Shown here: piece by piece, positions 44,497 through 55,830 of the stretch
Numbering within the stretch: the stretch's first letter is position 1
Layout: every line of letters begins with the position of its first letter
NCBI GenBank assembly: GCA_009363875.1
Contig: CM018682.1
Span: 50,723,372-50,787,371, forward strand
Length of the DNA: 64,000 bases
Origin: Mikania micrantha
Taxonomy: Eukaryota > Streptophyta > Magnoliopsida > Asterales > Asteraceae
Direction: 5' to 3'
The notes under the pieces: generated by a model
What the model was told of the DNA's origin: nothing
Databases searched by the model: none
The model's input: only the letters and a program-made list of their open reading frames with translations
Position numbers and translations under genes: made by a program

Positions 44497-44697
44497 TGTA
44501 ACATCTGTGCATTTAGTCATATCAGTCATAAACAGTGTTAGTACAATGTGTAGTTGATTCAGTATTTTCAATGGGATTCAAGTGTTCGTGTTTGTGTTTG
44601 TGTGTTTTAGGATCTTATTTAATTAGGAACAAGTATGTATTATTTATTTACTGTCGATTACGCTAGGCAAGAACAGTATCGTATTATATCGAAACAG

Positions 44698-44757
44698 TGG
44701 TGGGCTGACGTAGATAAGGCAGTTAGCTGGACTCTGGGTATGCCCTATACATATACT
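44698..44757 (+). repeat. TATA-like module, copy 9
   Basis: AGTGGTGGGCTGACG ... GACTCTGGGTATGCCCTATACATATAC, near the start of B's LTR rather than near its end as in A. Confidence 0.7.
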
Positions 44758-45166
44758 ACGTTCGGTGTAATGGGATAGTGTTAGTGCGTAGTGTTATGAC
44801 GAATAGTATGACAAACAAATTAATCAAACAAGAATCGTAATACGTAAGCGAGACTGAGTATAGTTATGGGTGATGATCCATAAAGATACGAATGTTGAAC
44901 TTATAATTACGAGTAAACGATAATAAATAAATAATATGACTGAAAAACGTACGCGATTTCGGGTATACACATAATTGTAATCGTTTAACGGTCGGATTTC
45001 GAACGAACAAGTAAAAATAAGTAAAATATTTTATTTTACATTTTACAATTTTGAAACTCATCAGAAACAGTGCAAAAATAATAATTATGTAATCGTGATG
45101 ACGCGTACATAAAAATACCCGAAACCAACACCGAGCGAGACCAAACACGCGGGGAACCAACCGGGG

Positions 45167-45400
45167 CATAAAAGCCCTTAATTCCTTCATTTCTCCTCAT
45201 TCATTTCAGCCAATTGCTCTCTCTCTCTCTACAATTTTCGTCTCCTACCCTCTCACTAGAAAAACCAAGCTTCAAACGCACTTAACTCGCTCGATTTTCA
45301 ACGGATTTGTGTGTTCTTGGTATCCATGCGTAGCCCTCGACGTCTTCTACAAGGGAGTACCACGGATCTGAGCTTTCACCGGGCCAAGAACAAGGTATTG
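45167..45400 (+). promoter_or_regulatory. element B core promoter region and AAG/GTATTG donor-like site
   Basis: CATAAAAGCC at 45167-45176 stands where B2 has a perfect TATAAAAGCC. CTCTCTCTCTCTCTAC follows about 40 bp later (45216-45231). The leader ends ACAAG/GTATTGATG at 45390-45403. A start near 45200 is inferred. Confidence 0.5.
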
Positions 45401-45589
45401 ATGCTTGAATTGTTCGAAAATAAGGGTTTTTGGTGTGTTCTTGTCAACCAACACTATAACGGGTCTTAGAACCATTTTCACGACCTACTCACCTTCGGGA
45501 ATCACTACTGCATCACATTATGGTGTAGATCAGGTTGTGTTTGATCAGAACGATGATGATCTGAGGTGCAGGTCGTGGGGAAGAAAGGT

Positions 45590-46000
45590 AGAGCCGAACC
45601 TGTTAATAGGGTTCGCCATCCACCACCGAACCTACATGTTCAGCGCCCACAGCCGAACCTTTCCCCTACAACCCGCGAACCTGCATGACTCAGTCTCATC
45701 ATCACCAAACCATTCGTGAATCACGAACTATCACCGAACCATCATCAGCTCTGCGAACCTCCATGCATCAGCCGAAGCTTTTATTTGGCCGAACCCTTCT
45801 GGAATAACGAACCTATCTCATGTTAACGAACCCCAGCCGAAGCTTCCATGTGGGCGAACCGTTGCATGGTCGAACCTATTACGGCGGCGAACCCATACTC
45901 ATCTTCCATCAGTCGAACCTGTGATCAGATACAGCCGAACTCTGCTATCCCTCACGACCCACGAACCATTACCTCTCTAGGACCACGAACCTTGATTCAT
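45590..46000. repeat. block 2 motif cluster (CGAACCT type), B 5' LTR
   Basis: About nineteen CGAACC words, commonly GCCGAACCT, ACGAACCT and GCGAACCT. Compared with the 3' LTR, roughly 150 bp between two such words is missing near 45978. Confidence 0.88.
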
Positions 46001-46620
46001 GTACTAGGCCCATATTAATTAATTCGGCCCACCTCTTGTAACAGCCCAATTACATGTTAATTCGGCCCATGTAAACCAAATTGAGCCAAGGGATATAAGC
46101 CCAAAGAGTTTCGGCCCAAATTGAAGGGCCCAAGGCCTCGGTTTAGCTCCTTTTGTCCGGTCCATGTACTGTTCGACTTAGGACTAGTCCACACCCAATG
46201 GGCCCAAGCACTCGGCTTATGGGATTATGTCTCGGCCCAACCTCGGCCTCGTTGGCCCATTAACTATGTATTTGGGGTCACTTATTCATATTGTTCACTT
46301 GGAAAAATGGATGGGTTAAGAGTGAAGGCTTAGAAACATTTTAACATACCACTCAATTGCAAGTTAAACAAGAGTTATCATAATCATAAACATGTGTTAC
46401 TTTTATTTGCACTAGTTGTGCATAAAAGAACATGACACAATATTCTCTTAAGTCAACTGCCTAACATAAGTCAATCATCAAATCAAAGTCCATACAATCA
46501 ATTCATCAATCAAAGAATACAATATCGTAAATCTTATATTATATGTATGATTACAATGATATAGGAACCATATAGAAGTCTTGTTGTCTGCTACTTGCTA
46601 TTTGTCTGGTTCAGAGTCTA

Positions 46621-46682
46621 CTGCTGTCAGGTGAGAACATTAGCCCCTCGTTTACTGTTTTTCAACTGTTTAGGGGTGGAAC
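46621..46682 (+). promoter_or_regulatory. TCAG/GTGAGA donor-like site with CCCC...GGGG hairpin
   Basis: CTGTCAG/GTGAGAACATTAG at 46624, GCCCCTCG (46643) and TAGGGGTGG (46671). CTATTTGTCTGGTTCAG (46600-46616) just upstream looks like an acceptor, which would leave a 14-nt exon. Confidence 0.45.
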
Positions 46683-47020
46683 ACGTGATCAAACATTCTT
46701 TATGCAAATCATATTTCATATACAAGAGTTATGCTACTGTTCAACTGCTACAGGTTCACTCTAGAAATCCAAGGGATTTCTCAACTATTTTCAAAGGAAT
46801 TATCAACCGTTTATAATGGTTCTCTCAACTATTGACAAGTTCTACAAAAAGGTTTTAAAAAAGGTTCACTAAACTGTTTTACACCAATTTTACATAATTG
46901 GTTTTATAAATGATAAATACTTTTAAGGAATAAGTTTTATAAACTCAATTACTAAAATCTTGTGTTTTCAATAAAATGATATTTTAAAACCTTGTTATTA
47001 CACAAGGACTCTATTCTCGG

Positions 47021-47180
47021 TATTCAATCAAAGGATTTCAATTAATGGTATTCAAGCAAGGTTTTCAATTCATGGTATTCAAGCAAGGGTTTCAATTCAT
47101 GGTATTCAAGCAAGGTTTTCAATTCATGGTATTCAAGCAAGGTTTTCAATTCATGGTATTTAAGCAAGGTTTTCAAATAA
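47021..47180. repeat. 27-bp tandem array, slot 1 (GGTATTCAAGCAAGG type)
   Basis: Six GGTATTCAA starts at 47021, 47047, 47074, 47101, 47128 and 47155. Unit about 27 bp, containing TTTCAATTCAT and GGTATTCAAGCAAGG. B's form of slot 1. Confidence 0.93.
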
Positions 47181-47755
47181 TGATAATCAAATAAGGCATT
47201 TAAATCAATGGTTTCAACTCATCGTATTCAAAAACATGGTGTTCATTGTTGTGAACAAACTTATACATACATCAAGTTACATATTCATATTCATATAGCG
47301 TTAGTAATGGGTGATCACAACAAGGGAAAGCGGACACATTTTGTTACACCAATGCTGGAATTAGCTTTTAAATTTGTTTTAAAAGCTAATTTCAGAATTG
47401 GTTGCATTACGGTAATATGAAATTGCTGCTAATTTAGTTTACCAGCATAAGTCATATTGACCGGGTTACGTCAACACGGAGTTGACTTCTGAGTAAACTC
47501 GTTAGTACAGCTCGTGTTGATGCGTTTGCTGACAAATTTTCTGACTCCAAACGTAGTTTGGGACTTGATTATATGTTGGTTTTCTAGCAAACAGTCTGAT
47601 GACTGTTTGGACACATTATACATACTTGATGTTAGTTTGGGTTGCAACCATCCATGCATTTTCAATTACAGTTTTGTACATATGCCTTACATTGCAGATT
47701 TATATTTACAAATGTTAAACCTATTGTTCTCACCAACTACTTTTGTAGTTGACAG

Positions 47756-47780
47756 TTACTTTTCACGTGTTTCAGGTAAT
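47756..47780 (+). promoter_or_regulatory. acceptor-like site CACGTGTTTCAG/G
   Basis: TTACTTTTCACGTGTTTCAG ends at 47775. Together with 46630 it would bound a 1.15-kb intron containing the 27-bp array, the same design as A. Confidence 0.38.
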
Positions 47781-48110
47781 CAGGTTTAGTATACTTTCAA
47801 GGACAACTAAGGAGACTTTTGTAAGATAGAACAAGATGAAGAAACAAGCTAGGATGGATTTAGAAACACACTTAAATCCTAATTGTTTAATTGTCTTGTT
47901 TAAGTCTTATTATGTAAACACTATTTTTGGGGTCTGTAGTTGTCATTCTTTTGGGAAGATAGATAGATTGTCTGTAACTAAACAATGGTCTAATCTTTAT
48001 GAAATATAGTAATGCATTGTGGTTTTTCTTATTCAATATTTGTGCATGATTCAACCATCGATCGTCACCGCGCCGTGGATTCCGCACGCGGCGCAGGGGG
48101 TGTGACAGGT

Positions 48111-48127
48111 TGGTATCAAAGCCAAGG
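48111..48127 (+). promoter_or_regulatory. element B primer binding site
   Basis: TGGTATCAAAGCCAAGG, three bases after the LTR; initiator tRNA-Met type with one change (CAAAG for CAGAG). Confidence 0.88.
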
Positions 48128-48376
48128 TTGTAGAGAACTAGGAAAAACCCAGAATTTATGACCTAGACTATAACCTAAGCTACCCAATAGGACTAAGTGC
48201 TATGGGCTTGAGGATACTTAGGATCTAAGTAAACTTAAGAAAGCATAAAGTCTGCAATAAGCTTGAAAGATCTTAGGGATACTTTTCTAAGACTAGATGT
48301 TGAGTCAAGAAATTTGGATCGGAATTCTATAATCTTAGAAACCGAACTAAATTTCTCAATACATATTCATTAAAGC

Positions 48377-48575
48377 ATTTCAGAGGCAAAGATCTGTATT
48401 CTTAGTATCTTTGATCTGAAATTCTCAATCAGAGTTTATCATAGGATTTCAGAGGCAAAGATCTGTATTCTTAGTATATTTGATATAAAATTCTCAATCA
48501 GAGTTTATCATAGGATTTCAGAGGCAAAGATCTGTATTCTTAGTATTTTGAATCTGAAATTCTCATCATGTTATC
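48377..48575. repeat. 69-bp tandem repeat, three copies, in B leader
   Basis: CAGAGGCAAAGATCTGTATT starts at 48381, 48450 and 48519; units continue through CTTAGTAT, TTGATCTGAAATTCTCAATC and AGAGTTTATCATAGG. Confidence 0.93.
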
Positions 48576-48880
48576 ATTATCATGTATTCATCATCACTAG
48601 GACTTCATAACTTAGAATCTATGTAACAGTATTCTTTAATTGAAGTTCACATAAGGAGAATCATTATACTCAATACTGTAAGTATTGGGAACCTTTGTTA
48701 ATTAACCTAGGAAACATATATTAAAACCTAAGGTCCTAATTTTTAGTAAATCAAGAACCTCGGTTTAGACAACCATAATCATATTCAGAGTTCAAGAGAT
48801 AATCATGAATCAACCATAAGCAATCAAAAGTTGGGATCCTAGCTTCAAATACAAATGGCGGCCAAGTTCTGGCATACCGA

Positions 48881-48945
48881 AGTGGTGATGGGATGTCGGC
48901 TAGGCAGGCAGTTTGCTTGAACCTACGTAAGCCCTATATATAAGC
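48881..48945 (+). repeat. TATA-like module, copy 10
   Basis: AGTGGTGATGGGATGTCGGC ... GCTTGAACCTACG ... AGCCCTATATATAAGC, in the internal leader. Confidence 0.72.
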
Positions 48946-49371
48946 TATCTTCAGTATGGCAGGGGGAATTCAGCATTCGTATTTGAAGTAAAGATCCGGG
49001 AGCAACTGGAATCATTGAACATTAGTCAAACAAATGAGATACAACCATTATGTTATTCAATCATAGATGAGTCAATCATTGTGTGTGAATCAATCTGGTG
49101 AACAATCATATTATGTAGTCTTAAGTGATTACATGCGTAGTACTTACTAACATAGGTTAACGAAAAAGATGTAGATCACACATATGATTTAGTTCTACAT
49201 GTTAACAATTGTTAGTAGGTGCACACATAATTCAATCATAAATCAACCATAGATTCAATCATAGTTCAGTGATCAAAGGTCATGGAATTCTTAATCAATG
49301 GAGCATACTCGGAAATCAGTACAACCGTATTACCAAATGCTAGCAAGGGCATGATCGTAGTATATAGAAGC

Positions 49372-49433
49372 AGTGGTGGGCTGGCGACTGGTCTGGCAGG
49401 TTGCTTGACCCTTTCATATGCCCTATATATAAG
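49372..49433 (+). repeat. TATA-like module, copy 11
   Basis: AGTGGTGGGCTGGCGACTGG ... GCTTGACCCTTTC ... ATGCCCTATATATAAGC, about 250 bp before gag. Confidence 0.78.
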
Positions 49434-49680
49434 CTATCTTCAATATACTGGGAAAGTGTCAGTGTGTAGGTTTGGTGGAGTGAAATCATGAGACATCGTA
49501 CAGAATCACATGAGAAGCATGCTAAAAAGTTAACTAATTTTATGTTAACCGACTTTGTATGCTTTTACATATTACAATTGAATGATAATATTAGTAGTAT
49601 GAACATATTACTAACTTTATCATGTAAATTCAATTGTATCCTCTCTCATTACTGAACCACTTGTGGCTTCTATTCGTAGA

Positions 49681-51651
49681 ATGCCTCCTCGATGTGACCC
49701 TAACGGAGGGGATTCAATAAGTGGCAATGATGATGAGATCAACAAAATTGCCTGGGCTATCTCATTACATATGAGGGATGTCATTCCGGGCATGGTCACT
49801 GATATCACCCAGAACCTTCGGGGAAGTACCAGTGATTCAGCACACAACTCAAATGCCAACAACGCCGGGACTGCTACCTTCACCTATAAGCAGTTCAATG
49901 ATGCTAAGCCTCCTAAGTACGCTGGTACTGAGGGAGCTACCAGTCTACTACAATGGCTGGAAAGCATTGAGGATATCCAAGACTTCACCGGATGTCCAGA
50001 AAAACTAAAGGTCAAGATGGCTTCAAGCTCTTTTCACAAGGGCGCACTCACCTGGTGGAATTCGGAGAAGAACACCAGAGGACGGGAAGTTGCTTTGGCC
50101 CTACCGTGGGAAGATTTCAAGAAGGTACTTGTGGAACAGTTTTTTCCACGTCATGAACTAAAGAAACTCGAGGTGGAAATATGGAATTTAGTCCAAGACA
50201 GTGGCGAAAACGCCAAATATACGACTCGTTTCCATGAGTTGTGTATTTTGGTGCCACATCTGGTTACTCCTCTATCCCGCAGGATAGAGAAGTACATTGA
50301 GGGTTTACCCCTAGTCATCAGGGGACCTGTTATGGGAAGTAATCCCACTACCCTGGAAGCGGCAATTCATCTTGGTGCCACTCTTACTGAAGAATATGTT
50401 AAGGCTGGTGTGCTCACTCGAAAAGGGTACAAGAGAGCACAAATGGATGAAGGCAAGAAACATGAACAAAATCAACCCAAAAAGAAGAAACAGAAACAAA
50501 AGACGATCAAGAACTATGCAGCTTTGACTGCAGCTACACCTGGGCAAGCCACTCCTGTTCCTGCTATGCCACAACCTACTACGGCCAGAAAGCCTTATAC
50601 TGGTCCGTTCCCACTTTGCACCAAATGCCAATACCATCACCTACCCACTATTCCATGCAGAAAATGTCTCAAGTGTGGGCGGTTCGGACACTTGGCAGCT
50701 ACGTGCCGAGCTACTCATCTTGCTGCTGCTACCACTACCACCGCTATTCCTGATACTACTGCTGGAAGGGCTTGTTATAACTGTGGAGCAGAAGGACACT
50801 TCAGAAACCAGTGCCCGAAACTTAACAATGCAGCTACAACTGCTACTGCTCGTGCCTTTGTTATCGGAGCTACCGAAGCACGCGAGGACCCGGCAGTCAT
50901 CACGGGTACATTTCTCATTAATGATCACTACATTTCTATCATATTTGACACTGGTGCTGATAAAAGTTTTGTCTCTACTAATACTGCTTCCCTGTTTAAT
51001 AAAGAACCATCAGTACTTGATGCTCCTTACACCGTAGAAGTAGCGGATGGTAAGACCATATTAGTGAATTCAATAATTCGTGATTGTGAATTAAGATTGA
51101 ACGATCATCTTTTCCTTATCGATCTCATTCCTATGACACTCGGAAGCTTCGAAGTTGTAGTAGGAATGGATTGGTTATCCAAAAACCATGCCGAGATGGT
51201 ATGCTCGGAGAAACTTATTCGAATTCCCTTACCGTCCGGCGAAATGATGCAAGTATACGGCGAGAAACCCTACCGCGGATTGAAGATTGTGTCATGCATC
51301 AAGGCTAGGAAGTACGTGAAGAAGAAATACTACGCATTACTGGCTCATATGGTAGAAAAGAAAGCAGTTGGAGACGTTCCGGTCATCAGAGATTATCCGG
51401 ACGTATTCCCAAAAGACTTGCCTGGACTACCATCGATAAGGCAAGTGGAGTTTAGAATCTATCTCATCCCTGGAGCAAACCCAGTGGCGAAGTTGCCATA
51501 CCGATTAGCACCGTCTGAGATGCAGGAACTGTCTAGTCAACTCCAAGAGCTTTTAGACAAAAGTTTCATAAGACCGAGTTTCTCTCCTTGGGGAGCTCCG
51601 GTTCTCTTTGTCAAGAAGAAAGATGGTTCATTTCGTATGTGCATCGATTAA
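49681..51651 (+). pseudogene. element B gag, protease and start of RT (open to a nonsense codon)
   Basis: One open frame of 656 codons from MPPRCDPNGG; an earlier ATG (49663) lies before the acceptor-like TAG. Gag domain at about residues 60-250 (LLQWLESIEDIQDFTGCPEK, ALTWWNSEKNTRGREVALAL, KYIEGLPLVIRGPVMGSNPT). A Lys-rich patch near 270-280 and three Cys/His units follow: CTKCQYHHLPTIPC, CLKCGRFGHLAATC (329-342) and CYNCGAEGHFRNQC (365-378). Protease FDTGADKSFVS has its Asp at 423. RT begins near FPKDLPGLPSIRQVEFRIYL and reads to SFRMCID, where TAA (51649-51651) interrupts. Gag and pol are in one frame. Confidence 0.93.
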
Positions 51652-52281
51652 CGTGAGTTAAACAAGTTGACAGTCAAGAACATATATCCTCTACCTAGGA
51701 TCGATGATCTGTTTGATCAATTACAGGGAGCGACTTGCTTTTCTAAAATTGATCTACGATCCGGGTATCACCAGCTTGGGGTAAATGTTGAGGATATACC
51801 AAAGACTGCTTTTAGGACTCGATATGGACACTACGAGTTCGTGGTTATGCCATTTGGACTAACCAATGCACCGGCAGTGTTCATGGACCTGATGAATCGA
51901 GTCTGCAGGCCATACTTAGATCTGTTTGTTATCGTCTTCATTGATGATATCCTGATTTACTCCAAGACGGAGCAAGAACATGAGGATTATGTGAAGAAAG
52001 TCTTAGAGCTACTAAGAGCTGAACAGCTTTATGCTAAATTCTCAAAGTGTGAATTTTGGCTAAAAGAAGTTCATTTCTTGGGACATGTTATAAATAGAGA
52101 TGGGATACACATGGATCCAGCAAAGATTGAAGCGATTAAGAACTGGACTACCCCATCTACTCCAACAGAGATTCATTCATTTCTGGGTTTGGCAGGCTAT
52201 TACCAGAGATTCATCGCGAACTTTTCAGAGATCTCCTTGCCACTTACCACTCTGACTCAGAAAAGTCAACTTCTGAAATAG
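51652..52281 (+). pseudogene. element B reverse transcriptase, main part
   Basis: LPRIDDLFDQLQGATCFSKI, DLRSGYHQLGVNVEDIPKTA, VMPFGLTNAPAVFMDLMNRV and FIDDILIYSK with the catalytic Asp pair at 51943-51948. LYAKFSKCEFWLKEVHFLGH and FLGLAGYYQRFIANFSEI follow. It ends with TAG at 52279-52281, at a joint where about 15 residues present in A (WEQKQEDAFQTLKQ region) are missing. Confidence 0.93.
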
Positions 52282-52926
52282 AAGTTATGCAACTCCCCTA
52301 TCCTTAGTCTTCCAGAGGGCAGTGATGATTTCATTGTCTACTGCGATGCTTCAAACCTTGGACTCGGTTGTGTACTTCTGCAACGGGACAAAGTAATTGC
52401 ATATGCTTCAAGACAACTTAAGGTTCATGAGAAGAATTATCCTACTCATGAACTTGAGTTAGGGGCTGTGCTCTTTGCATTGAAGATTTGGAGGCACTAC
52501 CTTTATGGTACTAAATGTGTCATCCATACGAACCATAAGAGCCTGCAACACATACTAAATCAGAAGGAACTCAACATGAGACAATGGCATTGGGTTGAGC
52601 TTCTAACCGATTATGACTGTGAGATTCGTTACCACCCGGGTAAAGCCAATGTGGTGGCGGATGCTCTTACTCATAAGGAACCAGTCAAACCGATTCGTGT
52701 AAGAGCTATGGATATCAACACACAACCAAACTTGAAAGATCTGATTCGTATTACACAACAACAAGTAGTGATCGACAATCAACTGAAGGTAGACTTAGAC
52801 TGCGAAGTTGAAGGTAAACTAGAACCTCGAGATGATGGGGTTTTATACTTCAAAGGTCGCAAGTGGATTCCAAAGTCAGAAGAATTGCGCACACTCATCT
52901 GTGATGAGGCTCATAAGTCGCGATAA
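52282..52926 (+). pseudogene. element B RNase H and tether
   Basis: KLCNSPILSLPEGSDDFIVY, YCDASNLGLGCVLLQ, ELELGAVLFALKIWRHYLYG and HTNHKSLQHIL. The family word TDHKSL (as in A and E1) is TNHKSL, so one conserved Asp is lost. VVADALTHKE and a charged tether lead to a TAA at 52924-52926. Confidence 0.92.
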
Positions 52927-54173
52927 TCAGTTCATCCTGGGGCCGATTAGATGTACCAAGACTTCAAGACATCTTACTGGTGGCCCGGAATGAAGAAAGA
53001 CATAGCATTGTACGTGGGGAAATGTCTAACGTGTTCCAAAGTCAAGGCAGAACATCAGAAACCTTCGGGACTTCTGCAGCAACCTGAAATTCTCAATGGA
53101 AATGGGAGCAAATTTCCATGGATTTCATAACAAAGTTGCCGAGAACTCCGCGGGGTTACGATTCGATTTGGGTGATCGTTGATCGACTCACCAAATCTGC
53201 TCATTTTCTCCCAATCCGAGAGGATTACAAAATGAAGAAGTTAGCCATCTTGTACATCAACGAAATCATCGCTCGTCATGGTACTCCAACATCAATCATT
53301 TCTGATCGTGATAGTCGTTTCACTTCTCGCTTTTGGCAAACATTGCAGAAGGCTTTGGGAACCCGTGTTAATCTTAGCACGGCATATCATCCCCAAACCG
53401 ACGGTCAAAGCGAACGGACTATCCAAACACTCGAGGACATGCTTCGTTCTTGTGTGATTGACTTCGGTGGGAGTTGGGATACTCATCTTCCACTCATTGA
53501 GTTTTCGTACAACAACAGCTACCATACAAGTATTCAATGTGCACCATTCGAAGCTTTATATGGTAGGAAGTGCCGATCACCGGTCTGTTGGACCGAGGTT
53601 GGTGACTCACAGGTTGTAGGACCTGAACTCATTCAAGAAACAACAGACAAGATCAAAATCATTCAATCAAGGCTTAAGGCCGCAAGGGATCGACAAAAGA
53701 GTTATGCTGATCGACTTCGGAAACCGCTTGAGTTTCAAGTCGGTGACCGAGTCTTACTCAAAGTTTCTCCCTGGAAAGGCGCTGTTCGATTTGGGAAGAA
53801 AGGGAAACTTGCACCAAGGTACGTTGGACCATTTGAGATCCTGGAAAGGATTGGTCCCGTAGCCTACAAACTCAAACTTCCGGTGGAGCTAAGCAATGTT
53901 CACGATACGTTCCATGTATCGAATCTTAAGAAATGCTTGGCGGATCATGATGTTCAGATTCCACTGGAAGACATTCAGGTTCAAAACAATATGCAATTCA
54001 TAGAACGTCCGGTCGAAATCATGGATCATGGAGTCAAGAAACTCAAACGTAGCCGTATCCCGATCGTAAAGGTACGATTGGAGGGCAAACGAGGTGCTGA
54101 GTTCACCTGGGAACGTGAAGACCAGATGAAGCTTAAGTACCCTCATCTTTTTACAGTACCTTCGGCTAGTTAA
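52927..54173 (+). pseudogene. element B integrase with chromodomain-like tail
   Basis: The zinc-finger part (52927-53110) has a second nonsense codon, TAG at 52948-52950, then YWWPGMKKDIALYVGKCLTC and SKVKAEHQK. A one-base loss near 53090 shifts the frame. From MDFITKLPRTPRGYD (53118) 351 codons are open: IISDRDSRFTSRF and DGQSERTIQ give Asp and Glu 36 positions apart, so the core is intact. FQVGDRVLLKVSPWKGAVRF and SNVHDTFHVSNLKKCLADHD precede the tail PVEIMDHGVKKLKRSRIPIV ... FTWEREDQMKLKYPHLF, a chromodomain-like fold by family resemblance. Stop TAA at 54171-54173. Confidence 0.93.
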
Positions 54174-54206
54174 TTTCGGGACGAAATTCCCTTAACTAGG
54201 GGAGAC
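54172..54206 (+). promoter_or_regulatory. element B pre-PPT hairpin and polypurine tract
   Basis: AATTTCG-GGA-CGAAATT (54172-54188) overlaps the pol stop codon; TAGGGGAGAC (54197-54206) abuts TGTAACATC. Confidence 0.88.
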
Positions 54207-54406
54207 TGTAACATCTGTGCATTTAGTCATATCAGTCAAAAACAGTGTTAGTTCAATGTGTAGTTGATTCAGTATTTTCAATGGGATTCAAGTGTTAATG
54301 TTTGTGTTTGTGTTTTCTAGGATCTTATTTAATTAGGAACAAGTATGTATTATTTATTTACTGTCGATTACGCTAGGCAAGAACAGTATCGTATTATATC
54401 GAAACA

Positions 54407-54467
54407 GTAGTGGGCTGGCATAGATAAGGCAGTTAGCTGGACTCTGGGTATGCCCTATACATATATT
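54407..54467 (+). repeat. TATA-like module, copy 12
   Basis: AGTAGTGGGCTGGC ... GACTCTGGGTATGCCCTATACATATATTG, pair of copy 9. Confidence 0.7.
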
Positions 54468-54876
54468 GCATTCGGTGTAATGGGATAGTGTTAGTGCGTA
54501 GTGTTATGACGAATAGTATGACAAACAAATTAATCAAACAAGAATCGTAATACGTAAGCGAGACTGAGTACAGTCATGGGTGACGATCCATAAAGATACG
54601 GATGTTGAACTTATAATTACGAGTAAACGATAATAAATAAATAATACGACTGAAAAACGTACGCGATTTCGGGTATACACGTAATTGTAATCGTTTAACG
54701 GTCGGATTTCGAATGAACAAGTAAAAATAAGTAAAATATTTTATTTTACATTTTACAATTTTGAAACTCATACAAAACAGTGCAAAAATATTAATTATGT
54801 AATCGTGATGACGCGTGCGTAAAAATACGCGAAACCAACACCGAGCGAGACCAAACACGCGGGGAACCAACCGGGG

Positions 54877-55100
54877 CATAAAAGCCCTTAATTCATTCAT
54901 TTCCGCCATTTGCTCTCTCTCTCTACAATTTTCATCTCCTACCCTCTCACTAGAAAAACCAAGCTTCAAACGCACGTAACTCGCTCGATTTTCAACGGAT
55001 TTGTGTGTTCTTGGTATCCACGCGCAGCCCTCGACGTCTTCTACAAGGGAGTACCACGGATCTGAGCTTTCACCTGGCCAAAAACAAGGTATTGATGCTT
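54877..55100 (+). promoter_or_regulatory. core promoter region and donor-like site, B 3' LTR
   Basis: CATAAAAGCC at 54877, CTCTCTCTCTCTAC at 54913, and ACAAG/GTATTGATG at 55084-55097, as in the 5' LTR. Confidence 0.45.
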
Positions 55101-55284
55101 GAATTGTTCGAAAATAAGGGTTTTTGGTGTGTTCTTGTCAACCAACACTATAACGGGTCTTAGAACCATTTTCACGACCTACTCACCTTCGGGAGTCACT
55201 ACTGCATCACATTATCGTGTGGAGCAGGTTGTGTTTGATCAGAACGATGATGATCTGAGGTGCAGGTCGTGGGGAAGAAAGGTA

Positions 55285-55830
55285 GAGCCGAACCTATTAA
55301 TAGGGTTCGCCATCCACCACCGAACCTACATGTTCGGCACCCACAGCCGAACCTTTCCCCTACAACCCGCGAACCTGCTTGACTCAGTCTCATCATCACC
55401 GAACCATTCGTGAACCACGAACCATCACCAAACCATCATCAGCTCTGCGAACCTCCATGCATCAGCCGAAGCTTTTATTTGGCCAAACCCTTCTGGAATA
55501 ACGAACCTATCTCATGTTAACGAACCCCAGCCGAAGCTTCCATGTGGGCAAACCGTTGCATGGCCGAACCTATTACGGCGGCGAACCCATAGTCATCTTC
55601 CATCAGCCTAACCTGTGATCAGATACCGCCGAATCCTGCTATCCCTCACGACCCACGAACCATTACCCCTCAACCCCCGAGCCTTAGGAAGACGAACCTA
55701 CCAGGCGAATTATGGCCGAACCTACTGGTGTTTCACGAACTCAACCAGAACCACGAACCTCTCTAGGACCGCCGAACCTACTGGATGCATCATGGTGATC
55801 GAACCTTGCAACTGTAGGTTCGCTGGTGTT
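55285..55830. repeat. block 2 motif cluster (CGAACCT type), B 3' LTR
   Basis: About twenty-five CGAACC words, one reversed (AGGTTCG at 55817). 55678-55850 contains the stretch lost from the 5' LTR. Confidence 0.88.

Larger units (their letters stand above)
44497..48107 (+). mobile_element. element B 5' LTR (3611 bp)
   Basis: TGTAACATCTGTG ... GGGTGTGACA. Order: module, GGGTGATGATCC motif, CATAAAAGCC, CT-rich leader, AAG/GTATTG site, CGAACC block, GCCCAA-rich part (46000-46260), CAG/GTGAGA site with hairpin, 27-bp tandem array, acceptor-like site. 146 bp shorter than the 3' LTR, mainly from a deletion inside the CGAACC block. Confidence 0.94.
48128..49680 (+). other. element B 1.55-kb untranslated leader
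   Basis: No credible open frame. It holds a 69-bp tandem repeat, two TATA-like modules, and ATCAATCATAG-type words (49010-49275). It ends with CTTCTATTCGTAG/AATGCC, an acceptor-like site one base before the gag ATG. A's leader is only about 175 bp. Confidence 0.75.

Noticed and set aside
45405..45719. 104-aa frame present in both B LTRs (also 55099-55413)
   Set aside because: It is conserved only because LTRs are copies. It spans the donor-like site and the CGAACC block and has no recognisable domain. B2 does not keep it.
47021..47180. CRISPR-like regular repeats
   Set aside because: The 27-bp units are contiguous with no unique spacers, and the context is a plant LTR.
44497..48107. Hammerhead-type ribozyme in the LTR (as in retrozymes)
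   Set aside because: I did not find the CTGATGA core together with GAAAC and a cleavage GTC in a foldable arrangement; the LTRs are also far longer than retrozymes.
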